Assembly (NCBI GenBank): GCA_030830005.1
Contig: JAURNV010000027.1
Span: 1-64,000, forward strand
Source of the DNA: Flavobacteriaceae bacterium
Lineage (GTDB): Bacteria > Bacteroidota > Bacteroidia > Flavobacteriales > Flavobacteriaceae
Length of the DNA stretch: 64,000 bases
Reading direction: 5' to 3'
The notes beneath the pieces are model-generated. The model ran no database searches, was not told the DNA's origin, and saw only the letters and a program-made list of their open reading frames with translations. Positions 10,579 through 19,508 of the stretch are shown here, piece by piece (positions within the stretch are counted from its first letter, which is position 1; each line of letters starts with the position of its first letter). The position numbers were made by a program, and so were the translations under genes.

Positions 10579-12035
10579 TATTTAATGGTTTGAAGGTTTT
10601 GTTTTAGTTCTGCGACATCATCAAAAGGTAAGCGGGAGCCGTTTTGCTCTTGATATGTTTCGTGTCCTTTTCCGGCAACCAATATGATGTCTTGCTCTTG
10701 GGCAATCGTGCAAGCGGTTTTTATCGCTTGCGCTCGGTCTACAACAGTTAAGTATTTATGATTTGCCTCCATCGGAACACCTTTAATCATGTCTTTGATA
10801 ATTTCGTCTGGATTTTCGTTTCTAGGGTTGTCAGATGTAAAAATGGTCAAGTCGCTTTTTTCTACTGCAACTTTTGCCATAATTGGGCGTTTTGTTTTGT
10901 CTCGATTTCCACCACAACCGACTATGGTAATGAGCTTTTCATTTCGAGTCCTAATTGCGGATATTGTTTCTAATACTTGTGTTAAAGCATCTGGCGTATG
11001 AGCATAATCAACAATGGTTGTAACCGGACGGGTAGTTACCGTTTGAAAGCGCCCTAGGGCACCTTTCAATATACTTAACGTTGCTAGTAGATTTGTTTTA
11101 TCTAAGCCCAATATCATCCCAATAGCGTAAACGCAAACAAAATTGGAAGCATTAAACAACCCAACGAGTGGTGTCCATACCTCATCATGTTGCAGTTTTA
11201 ACAACATTCCTGAAAAACTCTCCTCCAGTACTTTCACTTGAAAATCTGCTACACTTCTCATACCATAAAACTTCGTCGAAGCCTTGGTGTTTTGCAACAT
11301 AAATTTCCCGTTTTTGTCATCTGCATTTGAAAGCGAAAAAGCTTCTTTAGGCAATTGATCAAAAAATCTCTTCTTTGTGTCACGATAGCTTTTAAAATCT
11401 TTGTGGTAGTCTAAGTGGTCATGGGTAAGATTGGTAAAGACCCCACCCGAAAAACTAAGAGCTGCTATTCTGTCTTGGTCAATTCCATGTGATGAAACCT
11501 CCATAAAGCAATGGGTAACCCCTTGATCAACCATTTTTCTTAAGGCGTTATTTATTGTCAGCACATCAGGTGTTGTCTGAGTGCTTGGTAAAACTTGACT
11601 GCCAATTCTAATTTCTACGGTGGACAATAAGCCTGTCATGTGCCCCGTGTTTTGAAATAATTGATAAGCCATTGTTGCTACTGAAGTTTTACCGTTTGTG
11701 CCTGTTATACCTATTAGCTTTAATGCTGCACTTGGATTATCATACCAAAGTGAAGCAACAGTAGCCAACGCATGACGTGTGCTAACACATGAAACGTATG
11801 TCACTTCATTTTGAAGAGATTCAGGAATTTTCTCACACAAAATTGCAACTGCCCCTTTTTTGACAGCATCTGTTATATTCAGGTGTCCATCGTGAGACAT
11901 GCCGTTTATCGCAATAAACAGCATTCCCTTTTTTACTTTTCTTGAGTCAAAAACAACATCACTAATCTTTATGTGAGTACTTCCCGAAACCATTTGTACG
12001 GAAACCCCAAACAATACGTCTTTTAATACTTTCAT
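10578..12035 (-). CDS. murE: UDP-N-acetylmuramoyl-tripeptide ligase MurE
   Basis: Mur ligase that adds the third peptide residue. The P-loop [14 protein letters not shown] lies around residue 110, [15 protein letters not shown] follows, and the acceptor-recognition loop reads [14 protein letters not shown] at this point is the signature for meso-diaminopimelate specificity. The [11 protein letters not shown] motif marks the C-terminal domain. Length 485. It overlaps the penicillin-binding protein gene at ATGA and mraY by one base. Confidence 0.97.
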   Translation of the reverse strand: MKVLKDVLFGVSVQMVSGSTHIKISDVVFDSRKVKKGMLFIAINGMSHDGHLNITDAVKKGAVAILCEKIPESLQNEVTYVSCVSTRHALATVASLWYDNPSAALKLIGITGTNGKTSVATMAYQLFQNTGHMTGLLSTVEIRIGSQVLPSTQTTPDVLTINNALRKMVDQGVTHCFMEVSSHGIDQDRIAALSFSGGVFTNLTHDHLDYHKDFKSYRDTKKRFFDQLPKEAFSLSNADDKNGKFMLQNTKASTKFYGMRSVADFQVKVLEESFSGMLLKLQHDEVWTPLVGLFNASNFVCVYAIGMILGLDKTNLLATLSILKGALGRFQTVTTRPVTTIVDYAHTPDALTQVLETISAIRTRNEKLITIVGCGGNRDKTKRPIMAKVAVEKSDLTIFTSDNPRNENPDEIIKDMIKGVPMEANHKYLTVVDRAQAIKTACTIAQEQDIILVAGKGHETYQEQNGSRLPFDDVAELKQNLQTIK

Positions 12036-14026
12036 GTTAGGGTAAGTGTTACGGTTTGACTTTTTTTAATGTATTCTCCTGGCTTTTGTGATTGCCTAGA
12101 CACCTTTCCTTTTCCTACAAGCTTTACTTCTATGCCTAGGTTTTCCAATACAGTTATTGCATCCATTGCCGACCATCCACGAACATCTGGCATTTGTTGT
12201 AAATTGAGGTAATCGTTAGTGTTTATTTTGTAATCTACATTGTTAAGAGAGGCCACCTTATTTAAATCTAAGATGCTGTTTTGAGGAATATTGTGAATTA
12301 CTGATGCTGCAATTTCTTTGACTACTGGGGCAGCCACCACATTTCCATAATATCCAATTTTTTTGTTGGGTTTATGAATTACAACTATACACGAATAGGT
12401 TGGATCATGAGCAGGGAAATATCCCACAAAACTTGATACATATTGCATATTATCTGTTGTATAATCAACTTGACAGGTTCCTGTTTTACCAGCAATAGAC
12501 AAGGTTTTATCATAGATATTACGCGCTGTACCCCACTCATTTTTAACCACTCCTTCCATTAGTTTTTGCAAAACTTTAAGGGTTTCTTCAGAGCATATGG
12601 CAGGGTTCAGTACCCTTTTTGGAAATGATTCAACAACTTTACCGTCAAGGGTACGAACAGATGAAACAAAGCGCGGTAATACAAGTTCGCCGCCATTAGC
12701 AATAGCATTATAGTAACTCAATGTTTGTAAAGGCGTAAGAGATACCCCGTAGCCGAATGCCATCCATGGCAAATCTAAACCGTCCCAATCGGCATCTTTA
12801 GGGTGTGGAATTTTAGGAGTTCCTTCCCCCGTAATGGCCAGTCCTAAAGGTTTGTCTAATCCAATTGCCAATAGTCTATCTGTAAATTGAGAAGGATTTT
12901 CTTTATAATTATCGTAGATAAGTTTTACAATACCCGTGTTTGAAGAGCGCTCAAAAACTTGGCTTGCCGGAATAACCCCATAGCCTCCCCGCTTTGAATC
13001 ACGAACATGATATTTGCCATAAAATGTTAGTTTTCCTCCTTGAGTATCAACCATAGTTGTTGTATCAATTACCTTATCCTCAAGAGCAGCCATCATGGCA
13101 AATAACTTAAAAGTAGACCCTGGTTCATGGGCTTCACCAACAGCATAGTTTAAGCGCTCATAATATTTATTGCCTTTTGTGCGCCCCAAGTTTGAGATCG
13201 CTTTAATTGCGCCTGTTTTTGTTTCCATGACAACAACTGAACCATGCTCGGCCTCATATTTTTCAAGTGCGCCTAGCAATGCATGGTGGGCAACATCTTG
13301 CAAATTAGTATCAAGAGTAGTCCACACGTCAAGACCATCAATTGGCTCTTGCTGATAATCATTAGTAATTGGTTTCCACTCTCCGCTAGCAGTACGTTGA
13401 CGTAACTGTCGTCCAGATTGTCCCCTAAGCGGAATTCCATAAGCCCCTTCGAGGCCTACTTTTATAAAGGTTCCATTAGGATTCTTTTGTTCATATCCAA
13501 TTGTTCGTTCTGCTATTTTACCAAGAGGTAAATCGCGAACAAATTCACGATTGACAATAAATCCACCTTTAACACCCCCGAGGTTAAAAATGGGAAACTT
13601 TCTAATGCGCTGGTATTGCATATAGGAAAGCCTACGTGCAATAATTTGATATCGACTTTGTTTAGCCCTAGCATTTGTCAAGAGCTTTCTATAGTCTTCA
13701 CTAGTTTTTCCAAGCATAATTGCTAAGGAATCACTAAGAGCGCTTAAATGTTGTTGGAAAATACGTTCGCTAACAGTAACAGCATCAAAATGAATGCTAT
13801 ATTTTGAAACAGATGTTGCCAATAAACTCCCATCTTCAGTATAGATATTCCCACGTATGGGTAAAATTTCAAAATTTTGAATGCTACGCTTTTCTGCAAA
13901 TTCACGATATTTTTCTCCTTGTGTAAGCTGTAAATAAACCAACCGATATCCTACAGAAACCCCCAAAACAAAAAGCACAAAAACCACCAAATAACCACGA
14001 GACAATATGTTTTTTTGCTTATTCAT
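12032..14026 (-). CDS. ftsI: Septal peptidoglycan transpeptidase (class B PBP, FtsI-like) with PASTA domain
   Basis: Class B penicillin-binding protein that cross-links septal peptidoglycan in the periplasm. One N-terminal membrane helix (residues ~10-30) is followed by the PBP dimerisation region and the transpeptidase domain. Its active-site motifs are EPGSTFKLF (Ser nucleophile), SSNTG (SxN) and AGKTGTCQ (KTG). A PASTA domain occupies the last ~65 residues (MPDVRGWSAMDAITVLENLG). The ATG at 14026 is preferred over one 12 bases upstream because it forms the ATGAATAA overlap with ftsL, the same junction as murC/ftsQ. Confidence 0.94.
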   Translation of the reverse strand: MNKQKNILSRGYLVVFVLFVLGVSVGYRLVYLQLTQGEKYREFAEKRSIQNFEILPIRGNIYTEDGSLLATSVSKYSIHFDAVTVSERIFQQHLSALSDSLAIMLGKTSEDYRKLLTNARAKQSRYQIIARRLSYMQYQRIRKFPIFNLGGVKGGFIVNREFVRDLPLGKIAERTIGYEQKNPNGTFIKVGLEGAYGIPLRGQSGRQLRQRTASGEWKPITNDYQQEPIDGLDVWTTLDTNLQDVAHHALLGALEKYEAEHGSVVVMETKTGAIKAISNLGRTKGNKYYERLNYAVGEAHEPGSTFKLFAMMAALEDKVIDTTTMVDTQGGKLTFYGKYHVRDSKRGGYGVIPASQVFERSSNTGIVKLIYDNYKENPSQFTDRLLAIGLDKPLGLAITGEGTPKIPHPKDADWDGLDLPWMAFGYGVSLTPLQTLSYYNAIANGGELVLPRFVSSVRTLDGKVVESFPKRVLNPAICSEETLKVLQKLMEGVVKNEWGTARNIYDKTLSIAGKTGTCQVDYTTDNMQYVSSFVGYFPAHDPTYSCIVVIHKPNKKIGYYGNVVAAPVVKEIAASVIHNIPQNSILDLNKVASLNNVDYKINTNDYLNLQQMPDVRGWSAMDAITVLENLGIEVKLVGKGKVSRQSQKPGEYIKKSQTVTLTLT

Positions 14027-14336
14027 TTGTCTGTACAATTATTTTAATTGCTGCCTTATCTGGCGGAAAAATGCCATGACTTTGAAGCTTGCTGGCAAGT
14101 TGTGTTTCCATACGTTTGTGCATTACTTGCTCTCTAAGCGACACAAACTCACTACGAACAGATTGAAGCTCATTATTAGCTTTTGCGATTTGTATTACCT
14201 TTTGATCCACTTTATGAGATGCTGTAATCATTAGCCCCGCCAGAAAAAAAACGAATAGTATAAAACGCCAGTTTTTTGACGCCCCTTCTTGGACCAAAAA
14301 TGTTCCCTTAAGCAGTTTTATAAATCCTAACTTCAT
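14019..14336 (-). CDS. ftsL: FtsL-like divisome membrane protein
   Basis: Small bitopic protein of 105 residues: a short basic cytoplasmic start, one membrane helix (ILFVFFLAGLMITAS), then a periplasmic coiled-coil-like helix rich in heptad hydrophobics (KVIQIAKANNELQSVRSEFVSLREQV). FtsL proteins share this layout and little sequence, so the call rests on architecture and on the position between rsmH and the class B PBP. In this role it would support activation of FtsW and the PBP with a DivIC-type partner. Confidence 0.8.
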   Translation of the reverse strand: MKLGFIKLLKGTFLVQEGASKNWRFILFVFFLAGLMITASHKVDQKVIQIAKANNELQSVRSEFVSLREQVMHKRMETQLASKLQSHGIFPPDKAAIKIIVQTNE

Positions 14337-15238
14337 ATTCGTTCTGCTATTCGTAATTTCGCACTACGTGCTCTGTTATTCCTTTTAATTTCTTCATCAG
14401 AAGGGGCTTGCAATCCACCACATTTTTTAAAAAATTGGGTCGTGTTTCCAAAAACATCCTTCTCTGGTTCGTTATCGAAATTTCCATTTTGAATAAAACG
14501 TTTAACAAGCCTGTCTTCAATGGAATGATAACTTATCACACTAAGACGCCCGCCTACCTTTATGATGTCTTTACACTGCACAAGAAAATCCTTCAACACT
14601 TGGACTTCATCGTTAACTTCAATACGAAGTGCTTGATAAATTTTTGCAAGCACTTTATTTTCATTACCCTGAGGCAAAAATCCAACTAACAATGTCCTTA
14701 ACTGCTCAGTGGTTTTGATTTCTGAGGTTCTGTTATCTACAATGAAATTTGCTATTGATCGAGCGTTTCGTAAATCGCCATAGTTAAAAAAGATATCAGC
14801 CAATGCAGAAGCCGTATATTCATTAACCACATCTTTCGCAGAAGTTAGCTGAAGTGTATTCATACGCATATCCAACGGGCCGTCGTAACGAATAGAAAAC
14901 CCTCTATCAGGGGTGTTAAACTGGTGGGACGAAACACCCAAATCAGCGAGAACACCATCTACTTTATCAATTTTGTAAAACCTTAGAAAACGTTTTAAAT
15001 GTTTGAAATTTTGAGGAATTAACGTAAATCGTGAATCATCAATAGTGTTTTGCTGTGCGTCTTGGTCTTGATCAAAAGCAAACAATTTGCTTTGACTATC
15101 TAATTGGTTTAATATTTCTTTTGAATGTCCGCCTCCTCCAAATGTTGCATCAACGTAAACCGATTTGGGTTTAATTTGTAACCCTGTCACAGACTCCGTG
15201 AGTAAAACCGGTTTATGATACGCTGTCTCCATCATCAC
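14333..15238 (-). CDS. rsmH: 16S rRNA (cytosine-1402-N4)-methyltransferase
   Basis: SAM-dependent methyltransferase of the decoding-site cytosine 1402 of 16S rRNA. The start HKPVLLTESV, the SAM-binding VDATFGGGGHSKEIL motif, GVLADLGVSSHQFNTPDRGFS and the C-terminal VISYHSIEDRLVKRF are the classical MraW signatures. Length 301. Three consecutive ATG codons open the frame, all inside the end of mraZ, so the exact start is uncertain by up to two codons. Confidence 0.97.
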   Translation of the reverse strand: MMMETAYHKPVLLTESVTGLQIKPKSVYVDATFGGGGHSKEILNQLDSQSKLFAFDQDQDAQQNTIDDSRFTLIPQNFKHLKRFLRFYKIDKVDGVLADLGVSSHQFNTPDRGFSIRYDGPLDMRMNTLQLTSAKDVVNEYTASALADIFFNYGDLRNARSIANFIVDNRTSEIKTTEQLRTLLVGFLPQGNENKVLAKIYQALRIEVNDEVQVLKDFLVQCKDIIKVGGRLSVISYHSIEDRLVKRFIQNGNFDNEPEKDVFGNTTQFFKKCGGLQAPSDEEIKRNNRARSAKLRIAERI

Positions 15239-15677
15239 CCATTACTTCTTCTGCCAATGCAGCAAAATCTATTGCAGCCTCATCAATAGCTTTCTCATAA
15301 TTGGCTGCATCCCAAATCTCAATAATATTTACTGCAGCTGACAATACAACCTCTTTTTCAATTCCAGCTATCCGCGCCAGATCTCGGGGGATTAGCAATC
15401 TTTCAGTAGCGTCTAGTTCAACTACTTTTACTCCTGCGGTAAAGCGACGAATAAAGTCGTTGTTTTTCTTCTTAAACCGATTTAGCCCATTAACCTTTTC
15501 CATTAACAATTTCCACTCTTGAAGCGAATACAGTTCTAAACAAGGCTGAAAAACCGCGCGCTTGATAACAAAGGTCTGATGTCGAGCCTCTGACAACTGC
15601 TTTGATAAGGCAGTGGGAATTTTGACCCTTCCTTTAGGGTCTGCCTTACATTGATATGTTCCAATAAGATGTGACAC
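15213..15677 (-). CDS. mraZ: Transcriptional regulator MraZ
   Basis: First gene of the dcw cluster: a double-AbrB-like DNA-binding protein forming ring-shaped oligomers and, where tested, controlling its own operon. Two repeats are visible: GTYQCKADPKGRVKIP near the start and VKVVELDATERLLIPRDLA around residues 85-100, each with the D-x-K/E-x-R signature. The frame opens with GTG at 15677, about 23 bases after a good -7 promoter element; I see no alternative ATG. Length 154 is normal. Confidence 0.93.
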   Translation of the reverse strand: MSHLIGTYQCKADPKGRVKIPTALSKQLSEARHQTFVIKRAVFQPCLELYSLQEWKLLMEKVNGLNRFKKKNNDFIRRFTAGVKVVELDATERLLIPRDLARIAGIEKEVVLSAAVNIIEIWDAANYEKAIDEAAIDFAALAEEVMGDDGDSVS

Positions 15678-15699
15678 GCTGATTATTTAGTCAATGATT

Positions 15700-15763
15700 C
15701 AAATGTAATTAAATTTTACCACATTTTACCACATTTTACCACATTGTTGATAAGTTTTACCAC
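15700..15763 (-). promoter_or_regulatory. dcw operon promoter overlapped by GTGGTAAAAT direct repeats (probable MraZ sites)
   Basis: On the minus strand the Bacteroidetes -7 box TACATTTG lies at 15700-15707. Immediately upstream are three perfect tandem copies of GTGGTAAAAT (15713-15742) and one near copy, GTGGTAAAAC, 21 bases further (15754-15763), where a fourth would fall after one skipped repeat. The repeats cover the -33 region. A 10-bp period places all copies on one face of the helix, as expected for a ring-shaped repressor; MraZ is known in other bacteria to bind short direct repeats in its own promoter. Assigning these repeats to MraZ is inference. Confidence 0.75.
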
Positions 15764-15899
15764 CGCATAAAAAACATAATTAACTAATTGTTTTACAGCG
15801 TATTATAAAACAGTTTGAAAGAATAATGAATAATTCACAAACGCATTTTCCATCAAAGATGTTCTAGCGGGAATCGGTATATTATGGAATAGAATTACT

Positions 15900-15907
15900 T
15901 ATATTTG
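15900..15907 (+). promoter_or_regulatory. -7 promoter box for the hydrolase-engB pair
   Basis: TATATTTG matches TAnnTTTG exactly and ends 11 bases before the first ATG of the hydrolase gene. I see no convincing -33 TTTG at the right distance. Confidence 0.5.
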
Positions 15908-15918
15908 CTTTTCATTTT

Positions 15919-16689
15919 ATGCAAATGCACAATACACTTAAAGTGTCAGGACGCTATAAATACTTTGAAAAAGGAGAAGGCGTCCCACTTTTAATTCTAC
16001 ATGGTTTAATGGGAGGGTTAAGCAATTTTGATGGGGTTGCAAGTCATTTTCCATCAATGGGCTACAAAGTTATTATTCCTGAACTTCCCATTTATGACTT
16101 GCCATTATTAAAAACCAATGTAAAAGAATTTGCAATTTATGTGCGTGATTTAATTTCTCATTTAGGATTAAAAGAAGTAGTGTTGATTGGTAACTCATTG
16201 GGGGGGCATATAGGTTTGCTTCATACAAAATTATTCCCTGAAAAAGTGAAGGGCTTGTTGATTACTGGAAGTTCGGGTTTATATGAAAATTCAATGGGGG
16301 AAAGCTATCCAAAACGGGAGAATTACGAATACATTAAAAAGAAAACAGAAGATGTTTTTTATGATCCTAAAGTAGCTACCAAAGAAGTAGTAGATGATGT
16401 CTTCAAGACTGTGAATGATCGTAAAAAACTTATTAAAATTCTTGCTATTGCCAAAAGTGCTATTCGTCACAACATGGCAAAAGAGTTGCCTAAAATCACA
16501 ACTCCAATAGGGATAATTTGGGGAAAACAAGATGCAGTAACTCCTCCAAAAGTAGGTGAGGAGTTTAATAAGCTTTTGCCAAACTCTACGCTGTTCTGGA
16601 TTGATAAATGTGGGCATGCGCCAATGATGGAACATCCAGACACTTTCAATGAATACATGACGGACTGGCTTGCTGCCAACAATATGTAA
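15919..16689 (+). CDS. Alpha/beta-fold hydrolase
   Basis: A 256-residue alpha/beta hydrolase of unknown substrate. The oxyanion-hole segment LILHGLMGGLSNF comes first, then the nucleophile elbow GNSLGGH (Ser near residue 96), the acid in WGKQDAVTPP and the catalytic His in DKCGHAPMMEHP. The triad is therefore complete. The fold matches haloperoxidase/esterase-type hydrolases common in Flavobacteriia next to engB. Either of two ATGs (15919 or 15925) could be the start; the promoter leaves a very short leader. It is followed after three bases by engB, so the two are probably co-transcribed. Confidence 0.88.
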   Translation: MQMHNTLKVSGRYKYFEKGEGVPLLILHGLMGGLSNFDGVASHFPSMGYKVIIPELPIYDLPLLKTNVKEFAIYVRDLISHLGLKEVVLIGNSLGGHIGLLHTKLFPEKVKGLLITGSSGLYENSMGESYPKRENYEYIKKKTEDVFYDPKVATKEVVDDVFKTVNDRKKLIKILAIAKSAIRHNMAKELPKITTPIGIIWGKQDAVTPPKVGEEFNKLLPNSTLFWIDKCGHAPMMEHPDTFNEYMTDWLAANNM

Positions 16690-16692
16690 GTC

Positions 16693-17283
16693 ATGCGTAT
16701 AAAAGACGCAAGATTTATCGTGAGCAATGCTAATGTAGGACAATGTCCTAGCGCTCAAATACCCGAGTTTGCATTCATAGGGCGTTCTAATGTGGGCAAA
16801 TCTTCTCTAATTAACATGCTAACAGCTAAAAAAAGATTAGCAAAAACATCAGGCAAACCTGGGAAGACGCAACTTATAAATCACTTTCTTATTAACAGCC
16901 ATTGGCACCTTGTTGATTTGCCTGGATATGGGTATGCAAAAGTCTCAAAAAAAGACAAAAAAGTATTTCAACGATACATAACAGATTATTTTTTGGAACG
17001 CGAGCAATTGGTTGTTGCATTTGTACTAATTGATATACGTCATGAACCTCAAAAAATTGATGTTGAGTTTATGGAATGGATGGGCATCAATCAGATTCCA
17101 TTCGCCATCATTTTTACCAAAGCTGACAAGCTTTCTGAACGCACTATCGAGCCTCATGCAACCACATACCTCAATAAACTTTTAGAGGGGGCATGGGCTA
17201 AAGCCCCACCACACTTTATTACTTCATCTACCTCAACTCTTGGAAAGGAAGAAGTGCTTCGTTATATCGAAACATTGCTTTAG
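16693..17283 (+). CDS. engB: Ribosome biogenesis GTPase EngB (YsxC/YihA)
   Basis: Small GTPase required for 50S subunit maturation. All G motifs are present: G1 FIGRSNVGKSSL, G3 VDLPGYGYAKV, G4 FTKADKLS and a G5-like TSSTS. Length 196 is typical of the single-domain family. It converges with gldC, and the two coding regions overlap by four bases. Confidence 0.96.
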   Translation: MRIKDARFIVSNANVGQCPSAQIPEFAFIGRSNVGKSSLINMLTAKKRLAKTSGKPGKTQLINHFLINSHWHLVDLPGYGYAKVSKKDKKVFQRYITDYFLEREQLVVAFVLIDIRHEPQKIDVEFMEWMGINQIPFAIIFTKADKLSERTIEPHATTYLNKLLEGAWAKAPPHFITSSTSTLGKEEVLRYIETLL

Positions 17284-17624
17284 GTATTTTTTTTAACTTG
17301 CTTTAAGTTACGTTCTGAAGCAAAAAAATCGCAAAACTGTTGCATTGCCTCGGCCATCTTAACGTCCTCAGTAGCCCTTAAGTACGACTCGCGTAAACCC
17401 AAAAGAGTTTGATGCACAAATACCTGCATTTGATCAACAGGCATTTCTTTAGACCAAAGATCTATTCGAGCACTTTCTTGGGTCTCTTTATCCCATGTGC
17501 TCAGAAAAAAAGCTTCCATGGGTTGTTGTTTTACCCCACCGTCAGGAGCAGACCAATGCATTTTTTCAGGAGTATGGTTGTCGTCTAGTGTTATGTTTAG
17601 AGTAATAGCTGTTTTTCTAGGCAT
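17280..17624 (-). CDS. gldC: Gliding motility protein GldC
   Basis: A 114-residue soluble protein matching GldC of gliding Bacteroidetes across its length (KTAITLNITLDDNHTPEKM; the APDGGVKQQPMEAFFLSTWD stretch; DLWSKEMPVDQM). Genetic work in Flavobacterium johnsoniae links it to gliding as an accessory component. It lacks a signal peptide or membrane segment. It starts one base after gldB ends, so the two form an operon. Presence of this pair suggests, but does not prove, a gliding/type IX machinery elsewhere in the genome. Confidence 0.92.
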   Translation of the reverse strand: MPRKTAITLNITLDDNHTPEKMHWSAPDGGVKQQPMEAFFLSTWDKETQESARIDLWSKEMPVDQMQVFVHQTLLGLRESYLRATEDVKMAEAMQQFCDFFASERNLKQVKKNT

Positions 17625-17625
17625 C

Positions 17626-18606
17626 TTATGGATTATATCTTGATTTTTTTAATAGTTCTTGTGTGTCTGTAGTCAACACTTGATGAAGGCTTGCTCCTGT
17701 TCGTTTTTGATAGGCTTGAATAATACGATATCCAATCCACTGTCCAATTCTACCGGGAGAATTTGTGTCAAGGAAGGTGTAAAACTTTGAATACGGACCT
17801 GGTGAAAGAAAACGATGCTTGAGATTTTCATTAGTTGAAAACAAATATTCATTATCAACAAAAAAACGCCATATTTCTGACTCATGCGTTTCTGCCCACT
17901 TCCATGCTTTTTCAGAATACTGGATTTTATGAATAGCTAACACATCTGGGGCAAAATAGTCGTGAAGCATAAGACGCTTCCCTTCATGTAAACACTGTGC
18001 CAAAAACGTTCTATCTTCAACTTTGGGCAAAAACCTATGAGATAGTGCATCAATTATTTCAGCTTCCAAATGGTTTGGTGATAAGGTTTCTTTGATATAC
18101 TTTGGAATACCTTCATAAAGTGGATGATTATCTCCAAGATACGTGTCAATCGAAATCAACAATAAGCTATCGGCATCTACGGCTCTAAGTGAATAATCGA
18201 CATCGGTTTGTAATGTGACGATTTTATTGGGTAGCTTTTCGCTAGGGAAATAAAATTTGGCATACTTAAAAACCTTTTCCACTCGCCCTTTTAATTCGTT
18301 TTTAGGAAGTGATTGTGTGGCTTCGTAAAGGACTTGCTGCAGTGAGTCTGTTCGCTTTTCTATCCAAACAGTGTCATCTGTAAATGCTGGGAATAAATAT
18401 GGGAATGTGGTTTTTAGCTTTTGCAAAGGCACTTCCAAATCCCCATAAAAAAGAGCTTCAAAGCGAACCAACTCCACCGCTATTTTAGGTAATTCGCTTT
18501 TCTTAGGCTTAGTAGTCGTAGTGCATCCACATAGCAAGAAACACACAACAAAAACCATCGCTTTTGCGTGCCAAAAAAATGACTTAATTTTACCGTTGAT
18601 TCCCAT
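17626..18606 (-). CDS. gldB: Gliding motility lipoprotein GldB
   Basis: Lipoprotein of about 325 residues of the GldB family, needed for gliding in Flavobacterium. A basic N-terminus is followed by a hydrophobic stretch and a lipobox ending LLCGC, so it should be lipid-anchored after export. The mature part shows family segments such as FPYLFPAFTDDTVW and PGRIGQWIGYRIIQAY. Start choice: an ATG at 18621 exists, but a -7-like box (TATCTTTA, 18621-18628) overlaps it, so translation probably begins at the ATG at 18606. nadE diverges only about 30 bases away. Confidence 0.88.
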   Translation of the reverse strand: MGINGKIKSFFWHAKAMVFVVCFLLCGCTTTTKPKKSELPKIAVELVRFEALFYGDLEVPLQKLKTTFPYLFPAFTDDTVWIEKRTDSLQQVLYEATQSLPKNELKGRVEKVFKYAKFYFPSEKLPNKIVTLQTDVDYSLRAVDADSLLLISIDTYLGDNHPLYEGIPKYIKETLSPNHLEAEIIDALSHRFLPKVEDRTFLAQCLHEGKRLMLHDYFAPDVLAIHKIQYSEKAWKWAETHESEIWRFFVDNEYLFSTNENLKHRFLSPGPYSKFYTFLDTNSPGRIGQWIGYRIIQAYQKRTGASLHQVLTTDTQELLKKSRYNP

Positions 18607-18636
18607 TGCCTTAGCGGACATAAAGATACGAATGCT

Positions 18637-19425
18637 ATGAAAAAAAATGAAGTTATCAATTATATCTCCAATTGGTTGGCGTCTTATGCCAAAAAAAACA
18701 ACATGGCAGGGTTTGTTGTAGGTGTTTCAGGCGGTATTGACTCTGCACTTACTTCTACCCTTTGCGCCAAAACAGGACTGCCTACATTATGCTTAGAAAT
18801 GCCTATTAAACAGAAGCAAAATCAAGTTGATCGTGCTCAAGAACACCTTTCATGGCTGACACAACAGTTCCCTAATGTTACAGGAAAAACAGTTGTTTTA
18901 GATACCGTATTTGATTCATTTTCGGAAGTTACGAGCGAAGAAGACACTAGTGATCCTGCTCTTTTAGCTCTTGCCAATAGTCGTTCTCGGTTGCGAATGG
19001 TTACTTTATATTACTTTGCTAGTCGATACCGCTATTTGGTTGCAGGTACTGGAAATAAAGTAGAAGACTTTGGTGTTGGCTTTTACACAAAATACGGAGA
19101 TGGAGGAGTTGATTTAAGTCCCATAGCTGATTTAATGAAGACCGAAGTTCGGGCTTTGGCGAAAGAATTAGGGATTTGTGATGCTATTCTAAATGCGCCT
19201 CCTACGGACGGTCTTTGGGACGACGACAGGGATGACGAGCAACAGCTTGGCGCCACTTATGAGCAATTGGAGTGGGCTATGGAGCAACGTAATTTAGGTA
19301 AAAATCAAGATGATTTTACGGGAGAAAACGCACAAATTATGGCTATATTTTTAAGCCATCACAAAGCCAATAAACATAAAATGAATCCTATTCCGGTTTG
19401 TGTAATTCCTCAAGAATTTATGTGA
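18637..19425 (+). CDS. nadE: NH3-dependent NAD+ synthetase
   Basis: Amidates deamido-NAD+ to NAD+ using ammonia and ATP. The ATP-pyrophosphatase P-loop SGGIDSAL is at residues ~30-37, and the substrate-binding segments VAGTGNKVEDFGVGFYTKYGD and DDRDDEQQLGATYEQLEWA follow. There is no N-terminal glutaminase domain, so ammonia is the likely nitrogen source. Length 262 fits the short class. The neighbouring response regulator gene follows on the same strand after 83 bases. Confidence 0.95.
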   Translation: MKKNEVINYISNWLASYAKKNNMAGFVVGVSGGIDSALTSTLCAKTGLPTLCLEMPIKQKQNQVDRAQEHLSWLTQQFPNVTGKTVVLDTVFDSFSEVTSEEDTSDPALLALANSRSRLRMVTLYYFASRYRYLVAGTGNKVEDFGVGFYTKYGDGGVDLSPIADLMKTEVRALAKELGICDAILNAPPTDGLWDDDRDDEQQLGATYEQLEWAMEQRNLGKNQDDFTGENAQIMAIFLSHHKANKHKMNPIPVCVIPQEFM

Positions 19426-19508
19426 AAATTGAGGAACTTATCATATAAAGTATAACTCTCACTCTTTTCATGTGCTTTTTTTATATTTTTATACTCAACA
19501 TATAAAAA

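Noticed and set aside
15713-15763. Small CRISPR array
   Set aside because: The 10-bp units are directly adjacent without spacers and sit on the mraZ promoter. They are operator-like repeats.
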